DNA from: Pseudomonadota bacterium
Lineage (GTDB): Bacteria; Pseudomonadota; Alphaproteobacteria; Rhizobiales; Hyphomicrobiaceae
Length of the DNA stretch: 19,850 nucleotides
Assembly: GCA_023410905.1 (NCBI GenBank)
Contig: JAEYPL010000046.1
Span: forward strand, 1-19,850
Direction: 5' to 3'
A program made the translations under genes and the position numbers. This document shows positions 1 through 7,500 of this stretch, piece by piece; position 1 is the first letter of the stretch; every line of letters begins with the position of its first letter. A model generated the notes under the pieces. That model was not told where the DNA came from. It made no database searches and worked only from the letters and a program-made list of their open reading frames with translations.

Positions 1-89
1 AACGAGAACAATTCACGTCTGGCATGAGGATTGCGGGCGGCTCGGGCTGACTTGACAACTTGCCAGCAGGAATGCTCGACGCTTGAGCC

Positions 90-941
90 ATGAACTACCG
101 CCACGCCTACCACGCCGGAAACTTCGCAGATGTGCTGAAGCACGCGGTGCTTTCGCGCGTGATCGTGCATATGGCGAAGAAGGATGCGGCCTTCCGGGTG
201 ATCGATACACACGCCGGTATCGGCATGTACGACCTCGCCAGCGAGGCCGCCGAGAAGACAGGCGAATGGAAGGGAGGCATCGGCCGACTGATGGGACCGG
301 GGGCGGAACCTCTGCCGCCAGCCGTTGCGCCGCTGCTCGCCCCCTATCTCGACGCGGTCCAGGCGTGCAATCCGGACGGCAGTCTGCGCCGCTATCCGGG
401 CTCGCCCTGCCTCGCGCTGGCGCTCATGCGCCCGCAGGATCGGCTGGTCGCGAACGAACTGCACCCGGAGGACGCGGCGACGCTCGGCCGGAGCCTCGCG
501 GGTGATCCGCGGGCAAAGGTGCTCGGTCTCGATGGTTGGCTGGCGCTGAAGGCCCAGCTTCCGCCCAAGGAGCGGCGGGGCGTCATCCTCGTCGATCCGC
601 CCTTCGAGGAGGCCGGCGAACTCGAGCGGCTGGTGCAGGGAATGCGGAATGCGATGCGCCGCTTTGCGGGTGGCGCGTACGTGCTCTGGTATCCGATCAA
701 GGATCCGCGTCCGATCGCGCGCTTCCATGAGGCCGTGGCGGCCGTCGCACCGCCCGAGAGCCTCGCCATCGATCTCTTCATTCGTGCGCCGACCACGACT
801 GACCGGCTCAATGGGGCGGGTCTGGTCGTCCTCAATCCGCCTTATACGCTCGAAGCGGACCTCGCCGTGCTGCTGCCGTCGCTCGTCGAGCGACTTGCGG
901 ACGGCACCGGGGCGACGGCCGAAGTCAAACGCATAAGCTGA
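90..941 (+). CDS. rlmJ: RlmJ, 23S rRNA (adenine-2030-N6)-methyltransferase
   Basis: The 283-residue protein matches the RlmJ/YhiR family over its whole length (E. coli RlmJ has about 280 residues). This family uses S-adenosylmethionine to methylate N6 of A2030 in 23S rRNA. Visible hallmarks are the N-terminal YRHAYHAGNFADVLKH stretch at residues 3-18, the SAM-binding DTHAG motif at 39-43, the ELHP motif at 123-126 and the catalytic DPPF at 169-172, a variant of the DPPY N6-adenine methylase motif. A second NPPY stands near the C-terminus. The ATG at 90 is chosen because the family motif starts at residue 3. No good ribosome binding site precedes it. A perfect TTGACA hexamer at 52-57 could be the -35 of a short-leader promoter, but no clear -10 follows. 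It appears monocistronic. Product assignment is secure; the promoter is speculative. Confidence 0.96.
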   Translation: MNYRHAYHAGNFADVLKHAVLSRVIVHMAKKDAAFRVIDTHAGIGMYDLASEAAEKTGEWKGGIGRLMGPGAEPLPPAVAPLLAPYLDAVQACNPDGSLRRYPGSPCLALALMRPQDRLVANELHPEDAATLGRSLAGDPRAKVLGLDGWLALKAQLPPKERRGVILVDPPFEEAGELERLVQGMRNAMRRFAGGAYVLWYPIKDPRPIARFHEAVAAVAPPESLAIDLFIRAPTTTDRLNGAGLVVLNPPYTLEADLAVLLPSLVERLADGTGATAEVKRIS

Positions 942-1206
942 CCAAACCTGCTCAAAACGCCCGAATTGCCTGTATTTTCGGCACGCTGCCTCAAGGGCGG
1001 AGCTTCACGGAATTGTGCTTTGCCCGCATGATTTGGCGGTCGGATATTTTTTGACGCGGGCCTGGTGTGTCCGCACCGACATGCAACGGAGCGCGGACCT
1101 GCTCAATGGCATGGCACGTGCGCGGGCATGGTCATGCGAGGGCGTTCTTGTCTCCCGAGCTGAAGGCGCGGGCTGCTCACCACCCTCGTGCAGAAGGATT
1201 GCAGGC
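942..1206 (+). other. Intergenic region and long leader of the cold-shock gene
   Basis: No gene is supported here. The segment contains several short inverted repeats: GTCCGC/GCGGAC (1069-1074 with 1093-1098), the palindrome GCACGTGC (1114-1121) and GCATG-GT-CATGC (1126-1137). There is also a run of six T at 1047-1052 without a convincing stem directly before it. Long, structured 5' leaders are typical of cold-shock mRNAs, so this is probably the csp untranslated region plus its promoter. The csp reading frame stays open upstream to 1015, but that extension is rich in Cys and Arg and unlike any Csp N-terminus. Confidence 0.45.
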
Positions 1207-1422
1207 ATGCGGCAGACGGGCGTGGTCAAGTTCTTCAATCAGACTAAAGGTTACGGCTTCATTAAACCGGACGAGGGTGGCGCCGACGTCTTCGTGCATG
1301 TTTCGGCCGTAGAGCGTTCGGGTGTGGGCTCGCTGGCGGAAGGTCAGCGCATCTCATACGAGACCGAGCCCGACAAGCGCGGCAAAGGTCCCAAGGCGAT
1401 CAATCTAGAAATCTCGGGCTGA
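1207..1422 (+). CDS. Cold-shock domain protein (CspA family)
   Basis: A 71-residue single cold-shock domain, the usual CspA length. Such proteins bind single-stranded RNA or DNA and act as RNA chaperones in the cytoplasm. RNP1 is visible as KGYGFI (14-19) and RNP2 as VFVHV (28-32), after the conserved start TGVVKFFNQTKGYGF. The ATG at 1207 is chosen because the domain starts four residues later and AGAAGGA lies about nine bases upstream. The same frame is open back to 1015, but I treat that as leader. A strong hairpin follows the stop at 1474-1509. Whether the gene is cold-induced cannot be told from sequence; many alphaproteobacterial paralogues are constitutive or stationary-phase. Confidence 0.95.
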   Translation: MRQTGVVKFFNQTKGYGFIKPDEGGADVFVHVSAVERSGVGSLAEGQRISYETEPDKRGKGPKAINLEISG

Positions 1423-1473
1423 GTGCACATCGCGCCGCCCTCCACGGGCGTCGCGTAGGTGCGCGGACCGGCC

Positions 1474-1509
1474 AAAGTGTGCGCGAGTGTTCTGCGCGCG
1501 CAACACTTT
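1474..1509 (+). terminator. Hairpin downstream of csp, possible terminator
   Basis: AAAGTGT at 1474-1480 pairs perfectly with ACACTTT at 1503-1509. Inside it GCGCG (1481-1485) can pair with a CGCGC run near 1495-1500, leaving an unpaired A on the 3' side. The stem is strong, but no T tract follows. It may be a GC-rich terminator of csp, an mRNA-stabilising 3' structure, or a dyad near the promoter of the gene at 1595. Confidence 0.4.
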
Positions 1510-1594
1510 GCGTGTCTCGGATATCTCTGTTTCCAGAAATGTAACCATATCGACCTAGCCTCTGATCGTTGGTCACGGTCCTGGGTGAGGCGCT

Positions 1595-2665
1595 ATGGGT
1601 ATCTTGAATGGCGTAGCAGTCGACGAGATCAGTTCGCGTGGAAGCATTCGTGACAGTGACGTTACGGCGATGCGCCGTGCGTTCAACGAAGATGGCGTGA
1701 TCTCGACGTCGGAAGCAGAGGCTCTTCTTTCGCTCAACAGCGCGTGCCGCGTGACTGATCCCACATGGGCGCCCTTCTTCATCGAGGCGCTGACCGACTA
1801 CATCGTCCATCAGTCCGAGCCAGACGGCTACATCGTCGTGGACAAGGCGGATTGGCTGCTCGCGCGCATCAGCCGCGATAGCCACGTCACGACGAACACC
1901 GAGCTCGAACTGCTCATCAATGTCATCGACAAGGCCCGCTGGTCGCCGCCGAGCCTCGCCGCGTTCGCACTCGCGCAAGTACGGGACGCCGTGATCTCCG
2001 GCATTGGCGTGACGCGCGCCGGCCAGATGCTCAAGGCCGGCATGATCGGCCAGAACGAGATCGATCTCGTCCGCCGCATTCTCTATGCCTTTGCGGGCGA
2101 AGGCGGCATTGCCGTCACACGTGCGGAGGCTGAGGTCCTGATTGCGATCAACAAATCGCTGGCGCACGGCAAGAGCTCGCCGGCGTGGACCGAGCTCTTC
2201 GTCAAGGCCGTGGGCGCGTCGGTGCTGGCGAGCCTCGGGCACCACATCCCGCCGCGCGAGGAAGCGCTCAGGATCGAAGTGTGGGCCAAGGACGCGGATG
2301 CACGCGGCGCCACTATGCTGCTGGCGGATTCATTGGCTGGGGGAGAGGACGGATCGAGTGCCCGCGAGCGCATCGGCAAGTTCCTCGGCCGCATGGTCGC
2401 GGGCGGTGCCGGATCGGTGTGGAGCACTTTCCGGATGCAGTCGAGCGAGGAGCGTGCGCTGGCGCGGCTCGAACGGCAGCGCCTCGAGATCGTCACGCAG
2501 GAGCGCATCGACGACGCGGAATGCCAGTGGCTGATCGACACTCTCGGCAAGGACGGCAAGCTCGATGCGAACGAGATCGAGCTCCTTTCCTTCCTGCAGC
2601 GGGAGAGCCCGATGCCGCATCCGGAGCTCGCCGCCTTCGCGGCGCGGCATGGCGTGGCGGCGTAG
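1595..2665 (+). CDS. Conserved hypothetical protein, duplicated helical unit (TerB-like signature)
   Basis: A 356-residue cytoplasmic protein without signal peptide or membrane segment; function not recognised. It looks duplicated. Unit A (about 22-70: RRAFNEDGVISTSEAEALL, then W-APFFIEAL) recurs at about 156-211 (RRILYAFAGEGGIAVTRAEAEVL split across the motif, then W-TELFVKAV). Unit B (about 79-128, ending PPSLAAFAL) recurs at about 303-350 (ending HPELAAFAA). Between A' and B' lies an inserted segment of about 80-90 residues. Units share D/E-G-x-[IVL]-x3-E, resembling the acidic loop-helix of TerB-like proteins and half an EF-hand loop, but with too few acidic ligands for canonical calcium binding. 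ATG 1595 follows GTGAGG. Its stop is six bases from the convergent neighbour. Similar uncharacterised proteins are known to me from Alphaproteobacteria; no experimental role is. Confidence 0.8.
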   Translation: MGILNGVAVDEISSRGSIRDSDVTAMRRAFNEDGVISTSEAEALLSLNSACRVTDPTWAPFFIEALTDYIVHQSEPDGYIVVDKADWLLARISRDSHVTTNTELELLINVIDKARWSPPSLAAFALAQVRDAVISGIGVTRAGQMLKAGMIGQNEIDLVRRILYAFAGEGGIAVTRAEAEVLIAINKSLAHGKSSPAWTELFVKAVGASVLASLGHHIPPREEALRIEVWAKDADARGATMLLADSLAGGEDGSSARERIGKFLGRMVAGGAGSVWSTFRMQSSEERALARLERQRLEIVTQERIDDAECQWLIDTLGKDGKLDANEIELLSFLQRESPMPHPELAAFAARHGVAA

Positions 2666-2671
2666 GGTAAT

Positions 2672-4774
2672 TCAGAAGCGGCCTTCTGAAACCAGGTCGT
2701 TCATAGTGGCGACGGCGGAGACAGCGCGCGTCACGTCCGCGCGCAGGCTTTCGCTCAGCCGATCCGGGGCGACACGCGACGAAAGCGGGATGCCTTGCTC
2801 CGTATCCATGAGCTGTTGCGCGAGCATGGCGGTCAGGATGGTGCGATGAGCCTCGATGAGCGATGCGCCTTCGCTCTCGTCGATGAGGCTCTCGTCGATC
2901 AGCGCCTGCAGGCGCTCAGGCGTGGCGCGGGCATGGATGCCGTGCTTGATCGCAAGGACGCGGGTGCCGGCGACAAGCGGAAAGAGGCCGTGCATCTTCA
3001 AGTCGATGCGGCCGTTGCTGTCCGTCTTGAGCTTGCGAAAAATTGTGAGGGGCACGCGGGCGCCGCGCGCGCTTTCCGATAGAAGCTTAATGAAGGCGGG
3101 CGTGCGCTTCGCGACATCGAAGGCATGAGCCAGAATGTCTTCGGCCAGATCGAGGGTGCCATGGACGGGCACGGAATCGAAGAAGATATCTACATTGAGC
3201 AAGTCCTCGGGATGCTGACGCCGGATCCAGCGATCGATGGTTTCGATCCATCGCGCGCGGCTCATACGCCAAGCTGCGTTCTTGCTCATGACGCCGCCCT
3301 TGCAGAAGGGTACGCCGACGGCATCGAGAATGTTCGAAATTTTCTCACCCAGTGCGGCGAACCACTGATCTTCAATCCCGTCCGGTGCGCCCTCGGCATA
3401 GACGATGGCGTGGTCCTGGTCGGCAGCGAGGAGGCTCTCGCCGCGCCCCGCGGAGCCGAGCACCATCAATGCATAAGGGACGGGGGGCGCGCCGTGGCCT
3501 GCATCCGCGAGCTGCTGTTCGGCCATGAGTGCGGCGCGGCGCGCGAGCGCGCAAATCTCAGAGCTGATGATCGATGAGACGAGGCGTGCGTCGACCTCCT
3601 CGTCTAGCAGCAACCGCGACATCTGCGGGAGTTCCGACCATGCTCGGGCGAGCCCTGGGACGTCCGATGCGTTGTCGATCTGGTCGCCGAGCATCATGGC
3701 GGTGCTGGCGCGGTGGCGTAGGAGATTGCGCGTCGTCAGGGCGCCTATGACATTGCCCTCGCGATCGGCGACGCCGAGGTGGCGGATGGAGAGCCGGTCC
3801 ATGCGGCCGATCGCGCGATAGACGAAAGCATGCTCCTCGACGGTGTGCAGCGGGCGTGAGGCGAACGCGTCGATCGGTTGCGCCATGGCAGTTGCGCCGC
3901 CGCTGGCGACGGCGCGCAGCACGTCACGTTCAGTGAGGATGCCGATGCCATCCGCGGCGGAGGCAACGAAGAGCGAGCTCACGCGCCTGTCGAGCAGCAG
4001 CGCCATTGCCTCCTGCAGGCTTGTGGTGCCGTCGCGGGTGATCGGCGGCGTGCTCATGACGTCGCGGACGCGATGGCGATAGGGAAAGCTGTCGACTTTG
4101 ACAAGCGTGCGCGTCCGGTCCGTTGCAGGCGGTAGCTCCGGAGCAATGAGGCCGCCGTTTGCTCGAGCATCCTGCTCGGCCCGTGCGTGTGCGGCTGCCT
4201 CGACCTCGGCGAGCGTGCGAATGCCGCGCGCGCGCAGGTGCGGAATCAAGGCAACGAAGGCATGCGCCGCCGCCAAGGCATCGCCAATGGCGCTGTGGCG
4301 GCCTTCGATCTCGACGCCGAGCGCGCTGCAGATGCTCTCAAGGTCATCATGGGGACCAGCGTCGGTCGTGAGGCGGGCGAGCAAGCGGATGTCGAGCGCA
4401 CGCGGTGGTGTCCAGGAGCGACCTGCGATCTGATGTTCGCGAGCGAGGATCGCCATATCGTAGCTGATCGTGTGCCCGATCAGGATGGCGTTGCCGAGAA
4501 AATGCTCCACGTCGGACGCGAGCGTCGCGAAGTCGGGAGCGCCGGACACGTCTGCTGCAGTAATGCCGTGCACTTTGCTGGCCTGCGGCGGAATGGGGAT
4601 GCCGGGGTTGACGAGCCGGCTCATTTGTTGGTCGACCTGCACATTCCCGCCGCGAATGCGGACCGCGCCGAACTGGACTAGCCGCGCCGTCTTGATGTCG
4701 AGTCCGGTCGTTTCGGTGTCGACGGCGACGGCGTCGAGCGCGACGAGGGGGGTGGAGGGCGTTGGAGACGACAT
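2672..4774 (-). CDS. DEDDh exonuclease - CBS pair - DUF294 nucleotidyltransferase fusion
   Basis: A 700-residue cytoplasmic protein with three parts. Residues about 12-180 form a DnaQ-like 3'-5' exonuclease of the DEDDh type, with D19 and E21 in VDTETTGLD, D106 in ISYDMAIL, and H160 and D165 in GRHSAIGDA. Residues about 232-355 form a CBS pair (RVRDVMSTPPITRDGTTSL; ILTERDVLR; ALTTRNLLR), usually an adenine-nucleotide sensor. Residues about 375-700 are the DUF294 nucleotidyltransferase with its C-terminal domain; GSAGRGE (440-446) and the D452-Q-D454 pair match the GlnD-like metal-binding signature. All expected catalytic residues appear intact. CBS-DUF294 proteins are common and some carry or neighbour an exonuclease; their substrate is unknown to me. 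ATG 4774 has AGGAG nine bases upstream. The gene stands alone, converging with 1595-2665 and diverging from the depolymerase. Confidence 0.9.
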   Translation of the reverse strand: MSSPTPSTPLVALDAVAVDTETTGLDIKTARLVQFGAVRIRGGNVQVDQQMSRLVNPGIPIPPQASKVHGITAADVSGAPDFATLASDVEHFLGNAILIGHTISYDMAILAREHQIAGRSWTPPRALDIRLLARLTTDAGPHDDLESICSALGVEIEGRHSAIGDALAAAHAFVALIPHLRARGIRTLAEVEAAAHARAEQDARANGGLIAPELPPATDRTRTLVKVDSFPYRHRVRDVMSTPPITRDGTTSLQEAMALLLDRRVSSLFVASAADGIGILTERDVLRAVASGGATAMAQPIDAFASRPLHTVEEHAFVYRAIGRMDRLSIRHLGVADREGNVIGALTTRNLLRHRASTAMMLGDQIDNASDVPGLARAWSELPQMSRLLLDEEVDARLVSSIISSEICALARRAALMAEQQLADAGHGAPPVPYALMVLGSAGRGESLLAADQDHAIVYAEGAPDGIEDQWFAALGEKISNILDAVGVPFCKGGVMSKNAAWRMSRARWIETIDRWIRRQHPEDLLNVDIFFDSVPVHGTLDLAEDILAHAFDVAKRTPAFIKLLSESARGARVPLTIFRKLKTDSNGRIDLKMHGLFPLVAGTRVLAIKHGIHARATPERLQALIDESLIDESEGASLIEAHRTILTAMLAQQLMDTEQGIPLSSRVAPDRLSESLRADVTRAVSAVATMNDLVSEGRF

Positions 4775-4959
4775 GGCTGATCACTCCTAGGCGCTGGGTC
4801 AACCGGCGCGGGTGATGAGTCTACTTGTCTGGTTTGCGGGGTGAAAGTCGTCATTGGGAACGGCGTGGCTCAAATCGCCATACGGGTGTTGCGGAATGAT
4901 GAGGCCGCTGGCTGGTGAGGTGTGATAGGGAAGTTGAAGAGATCGTTGAGAGGATCGGC

Positions 4960-6039
4960 ATGACCTTTCGGTTCATTCGACCCTTTGTCCGCAGGCTTGG
5001 CATGATAGCCGGCGTGGGATTGCTCGCGCTCGTCGCGGCTTGCCGCAATGACGTTCCAGGCTTGCCGGCAGTCGGCGCGCAACTCGACGGCACGACGGTG
5101 TCCGGCGTCTCGTCGGGTGCCTACATGGCCGGTCAGGTCCATCTTGCGCACAACAGTATCGTCACGGGTGCCGCGCTCGTTGCGGGCGGTCCTTATGGCT
5201 GCGCGCAGAGCGTCTACACCCAGGGCATCGTGGGGCCTGGGTCGGCGCTCATCAATGCCACCCGCGCGATCAGCGGCTGCATGGCCAATGATCTCGCGGC
5301 ATGGGGCGTGCCGAACCCGGATCAGCTTGCCGATCAGGCTCGCGGCTTTGCGCGCGAAGGGCGGATTGACCCCATCGAAGCGACGAGGGGCGACCGCATC
5401 TATCTATTCTCGGGAACGAAGGACGAGACAGTCCTGCCGGTAATCGGGCTGGCGGCGCTGAATTTCTACGAGCGCCTCGGCGTGCCGGCGGACCATATCA
5501 AGCGCGTCGCCGACATCCCGGCGGGACATGGCTTCATCGCCGAGGGTAAAGGCGGCGCCTGCAGCGTGACGGGGAAGCCCTACATCAACAACTGCGGCTA
5601 TGACCAAGCGGGCGACTTGCTGCGCTATCTGCTCGGAACACTGTCGCCGCCCGACGCGAGCGCCAAGGTCGAGCGGCTTGTCTTCGATCAGCACGCCTTC
5701 ACGAAGGATCTCGCGGATCACTCCCTCGCGCGCGAGGGGGTGGTGCTCATGCCGGAGTATTGCCGCAGGGAAGCGGGGTGCCGCCTCCACGTGGTCTTCC
5801 ACGGCTGCCGGCAATCGCGCGCGGACGTCGGCGACACATTCGTCGAGGACAGCGGCTATGGTCGCTGGGCGGGACCGAACCGCCTGATCGTCCTCATGCC
5901 GCAAGCTGCAGCGAGTACGGCCAACCCTTATGGCTGCTGGGATTGGTGGGGCTACACGGGCTCGGAGTACCTGACGCGCAAGGGGCCGCAGATCACAGCG
6001 GTCCGCCGCATGCTCGACCGGCTGGCGTCGGCGAAGTAG
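4960..6039 (+). CDS. Poly(3-hydroxybutyrate) depolymerase, secreted lipoprotein
   Basis: A 359-residue alpha/beta hydrolase of the extracellular short-chain PHA depolymerase group (catalytic domain type 2, like the Penicillium funiculosum enzyme), hydrolysing PHB or related esters. The nucleophile is S51 in GVSSGAY (49-55), with D155 in SGTKDETV and H190 in PAGHGF as likely acid and base, and an oxyanion stretch VFHGCRQ (279-285). The N-terminus has basic residues, a hydrophobic core and a lipobox VAAC with Cys28, so it is probably a lipoprotein. ATG 4960 is preferred over an in-frame ATG at 4915 because GAGAGGA lies five bases before it and the signal peptide starts there. No separate substrate-binding domain is visible, and no phaC or phasin gene is nearby. 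The substrate could also be another polyester or a short oligomer. Confidence 0.9.
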   Translation: MTFRFIRPFVRRLGMIAGVGLLALVAACRNDVPGLPAVGAQLDGTTVSGVSSGAYMAGQVHLAHNSIVTGAALVAGGPYGCAQSVYTQGIVGPGSALINATRAISGCMANDLAAWGVPNPDQLADQARGFAREGRIDPIEATRGDRIYLFSGTKDETVLPVIGLAALNFYERLGVPADHIKRVADIPAGHGFIAEGKGGACSVTGKPYINNCGYDQAGDLLRYLLGTLSPPDASAKVERLVFDQHAFTKDLADHSLAREGVVLMPEYCRREAGCRLHVVFHGCRQSRADVGDTFVEDSGYGRWAGPNRLIVLMPQAAASTANPYGCWDWWGYTGSEYLTRKGPQITAVRRMLDRLASAK

Positions 6040-6066
6040 ACGGCAATTCATCCATTCAGCCAGCGT

Positions 6067-6103
6067 GCAATCCGATTGCGCCCCTTGCTGCGGCCGATAT
6101 AGT
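6067..6103 (+). promoter_or_regulatory. Candidate RNase T2 promoter with overlapping palindrome
   Basis: TTGCGC (6076-6081), 16 bases, then TATAGT (6098-6103) gives a plausible sigma-70 promoter, placing the start roughly 60 bases before the RNase T2 ATG. The perfect inverted repeat GCAATC-C-GATTGC (6067-6079) overlaps the -35 and is positioned like an operator. Both calls are inspection only. Confidence 0.3.
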
Positions 6104-6170
6104 GCACGCCCTTGCGGCCCAGGTGTTGACCAGCATTTGCGCGAGTACGCGCACTCGGAGGGAACGATTC

Positions 6171-6929
6171 ATGAGCCTCAAACGCATCGTGCTGTGGATG
6201 CTGACCGTGGCACTGCTCGCACCACTGCCGGCGTCGGCGCAGTACGGCGGCGGACCCGGCGGCAAGGCGCCCTACGAGCGGCGCGATCAGGAGCGAAATG
6301 TTCCTGGGCGCTTCGACTACTATGCGCTGGTCCTTTCCTGGAGTCCGACTTTCTGCGCGTCGTTGCGAGGTGATCGCTACGAGCCGCAATGCCACCGCCG
6401 CGACGGCCGGCGCTATGCGTTCGTACTGCACGGACTCTGGCCGCAGCACGAGCGCGGCTGGCCGGAGAACTGCCCGACGCGCGCCCGCCCGTTCGTGCCG
6501 CAGCAGCTCATCGACAGTATGCTCGACATCATGCCGAGCTCGCGCCTCGTCATTCACGAGTACCGCAAGCATGGTACCTGCTCCGGCCTGACGCCGGAGG
6601 GCTACTACGGTCTTTCCCGCCGTCTCTACAATTCGGTGAAGATCCCGCAGCGCTTCGTGATGCCGAACGACGATTTCACGGTTTCGCCGGACGCGGTCGT
6701 GCGGGCGTTCGTGGATGCCAACCCGGCGCTGAAGCCGGACATGATCGGTGTGGCCTGCGGTGGCCCGGGCAATCGGCTGCGCGAGGTCCGCATCTGCTTC
6801 AGCCGGAATGGCGAGCCCACGCGGTGCGGCCGCAACGAGGAGCAGAACCGCCTGTGCCGCGCTTCGAGCATGTACGTGCCGCCGGTCCGCACGAGCCCGG
6901 CGCCTGGAGGTGGTGGCCGCCGCATCTGA
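6171..6929 (+). CDS. Ribonuclease T2 family, exported
   Basis: A 252-residue RNase T2 (E. coli RNase I family), which cleaves RNA endonucleolytically through 2',3'-cyclic phosphates. Both active-site signatures are intact: CAS1 as FVLHGLWPQ with H87, and CAS2 as HEYRKHGTC (129-137) with H129, E130 and H134. A Sec signal peptide with likely cleavage after ASA (residues 21-23) sends it to the periplasm or outside. Several Cys residues (62, 74, 101, 137 and more near the C-terminus) fit disulfides. The frame is open further upstream, but ATG 6171 has GGAGGGA seven bases before it and starts the signal peptide. It follows the depolymerase by 131 bases and probably has its own promoter. The Pro/Gly-rich tail of about 15 residues lies outside the core fold. 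Confidence 0.95.
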   Translation: MSLKRIVLWMLTVALLAPLPASAQYGGGPGGKAPYERRDQERNVPGRFDYYALVLSWSPTFCASLRGDRYEPQCHRRDGRRYAFVLHGLWPQHERGWPENCPTRARPFVPQQLIDSMLDIMPSSRLVIHEYRKHGTCSGLTPEGYYGLSRRLYNSVKIPQRFVMPNDDFTVSPDAVVRAFVDANPALKPDMIGVACGGPGNRLREVRICFSRNGEPTRCGRNEEQNRLCRASSMYVPPVRTSPAPGGGGRRI

Positions 6930-6939
6930 CGGCGCAGCC

Positions 6940-6948
6940 TGTGGATAA
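6940..6948 (-). promoter_or_regulatory. Perfect DnaA-box consensus (TTATCCACA)
   Basis: TGTGGATAA on the plus strand is the exact complement of the consensus DnaA box TTATCCACA. It stands alone 11 bases after the RNase T2 stop, with no cluster of further boxes, no AT-rich unwinding element and no origin-linked genes. It is not an origin. It could be an isolated DnaA regulatory or titration site, or chance. Confidence 0.3.
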
Positions 6949-7050
6949 CTTGTGGCGCGATTGGCCCTCGATAGGCTGCCACCTTGTCGACACAATTGAA
7001 CGAGTCCAACATCGGGTCTCGAGATTGGCAGGCTCAGCAGGAGCGCGCGC

Positions 7051-7500
7051 ATGCGCGGTGGCGCTCATTTCCGGACGAATGGACCGTCCCCCACGATGCA
7101 CGCGGGGTATGAACGGCAGCCGACGCCGTCCGGGCCGGCGGGTCGAAGCGCGCCTCCTCGTCTCGATGATCTGGTGCGCGAGATCGATGATCGCGGTTGG
7201 CTCGGCGGCCGCGCCGCGCGGTTCGGCTGGGCGTTCGGCGGCTTCCTGATCGGGGCCAGCATCTGGCAGGTCATGGGTTTCTGGGCCGTCCTCGGCGAGG
7301 CCGTTCTCAAGCGTCCGGAACCTCAGGTGAGCGTCGTCGCGCGGATGCTGAAACCCATAAGCTCGCCGAACTGCACGACACTCGCGCTCAATCGCGCAAA
7401 CGGCCGGACCATATCCGTCCCGTGTGCCGAGCGGACGCCTCTCCTCGAGGAAGCGCGTTCCATCAAGCGCCCGAAACTTACGGTCGCCGACGCGCGTTAA
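7051..7500 (+). CDS. Small single-helix membrane protein, unknown function
   Basis: A 149-residue protein I do not recognise. AGGAG seven bases before ATG 7051 and consistent G/C third positions over most of the frame support real coding. Residues about 1-40 are Pro/Gly/Arg-rich. Then LDDLVREIDDRGWLGG leads into one hydrophobic helix (about 58-86: FGWAFGGFLIGASIW, then a second hydrophobic stretch). The C-terminal part holds two Cys flanking TTLALNRANGRTISVPC, then a charged tail. A positive-inside reading would put the N-terminus in the cytoplasm and the Cys-bearing part in the periplasm, where the two Cys could form a disulfide. It lies 121 bases after the RNase T2 gene. Translation could start at an internal ATG (7096). 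No function is proposed. Confidence 0.65.
   Translation: MRGGAHFRTNGPSPTMHAGYERQPTPSGPAGRSAPPRLDDLVREIDDRGWLGGRAARFGWAFGGFLIGASIWQVMGFWAVLGEAVLKRPEPQVSVVARMLKPISSPNCTTLALNRANGRTISVPCAERTPLLEEARSIKRPKLTVADAR

Noticed and set aside
1021..1052. Possible intrinsic terminator for rlmJ ending in six T
   Set aside because: The only stem before the T run is four pairs (CCGC/GCGG) and lies seven or more bases away from the T tract.
1400..2245. 281-residue open frame on the minus strand
   Set aside because: Overlaps the end of csp and runs antisense to the duplicated-helix protein; no motif or ribosome binding site.
6048..7052. 334-residue open frame on the minus strand
   Set aside because: Antisense to RNase T2, which has both active-site motifs and a signal peptide on the plus strand.
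6900..7060. Replication origin suggested by the DnaA box
   Set aside because: Only one box, no AT-rich unwinding region and no origin-associated genes.
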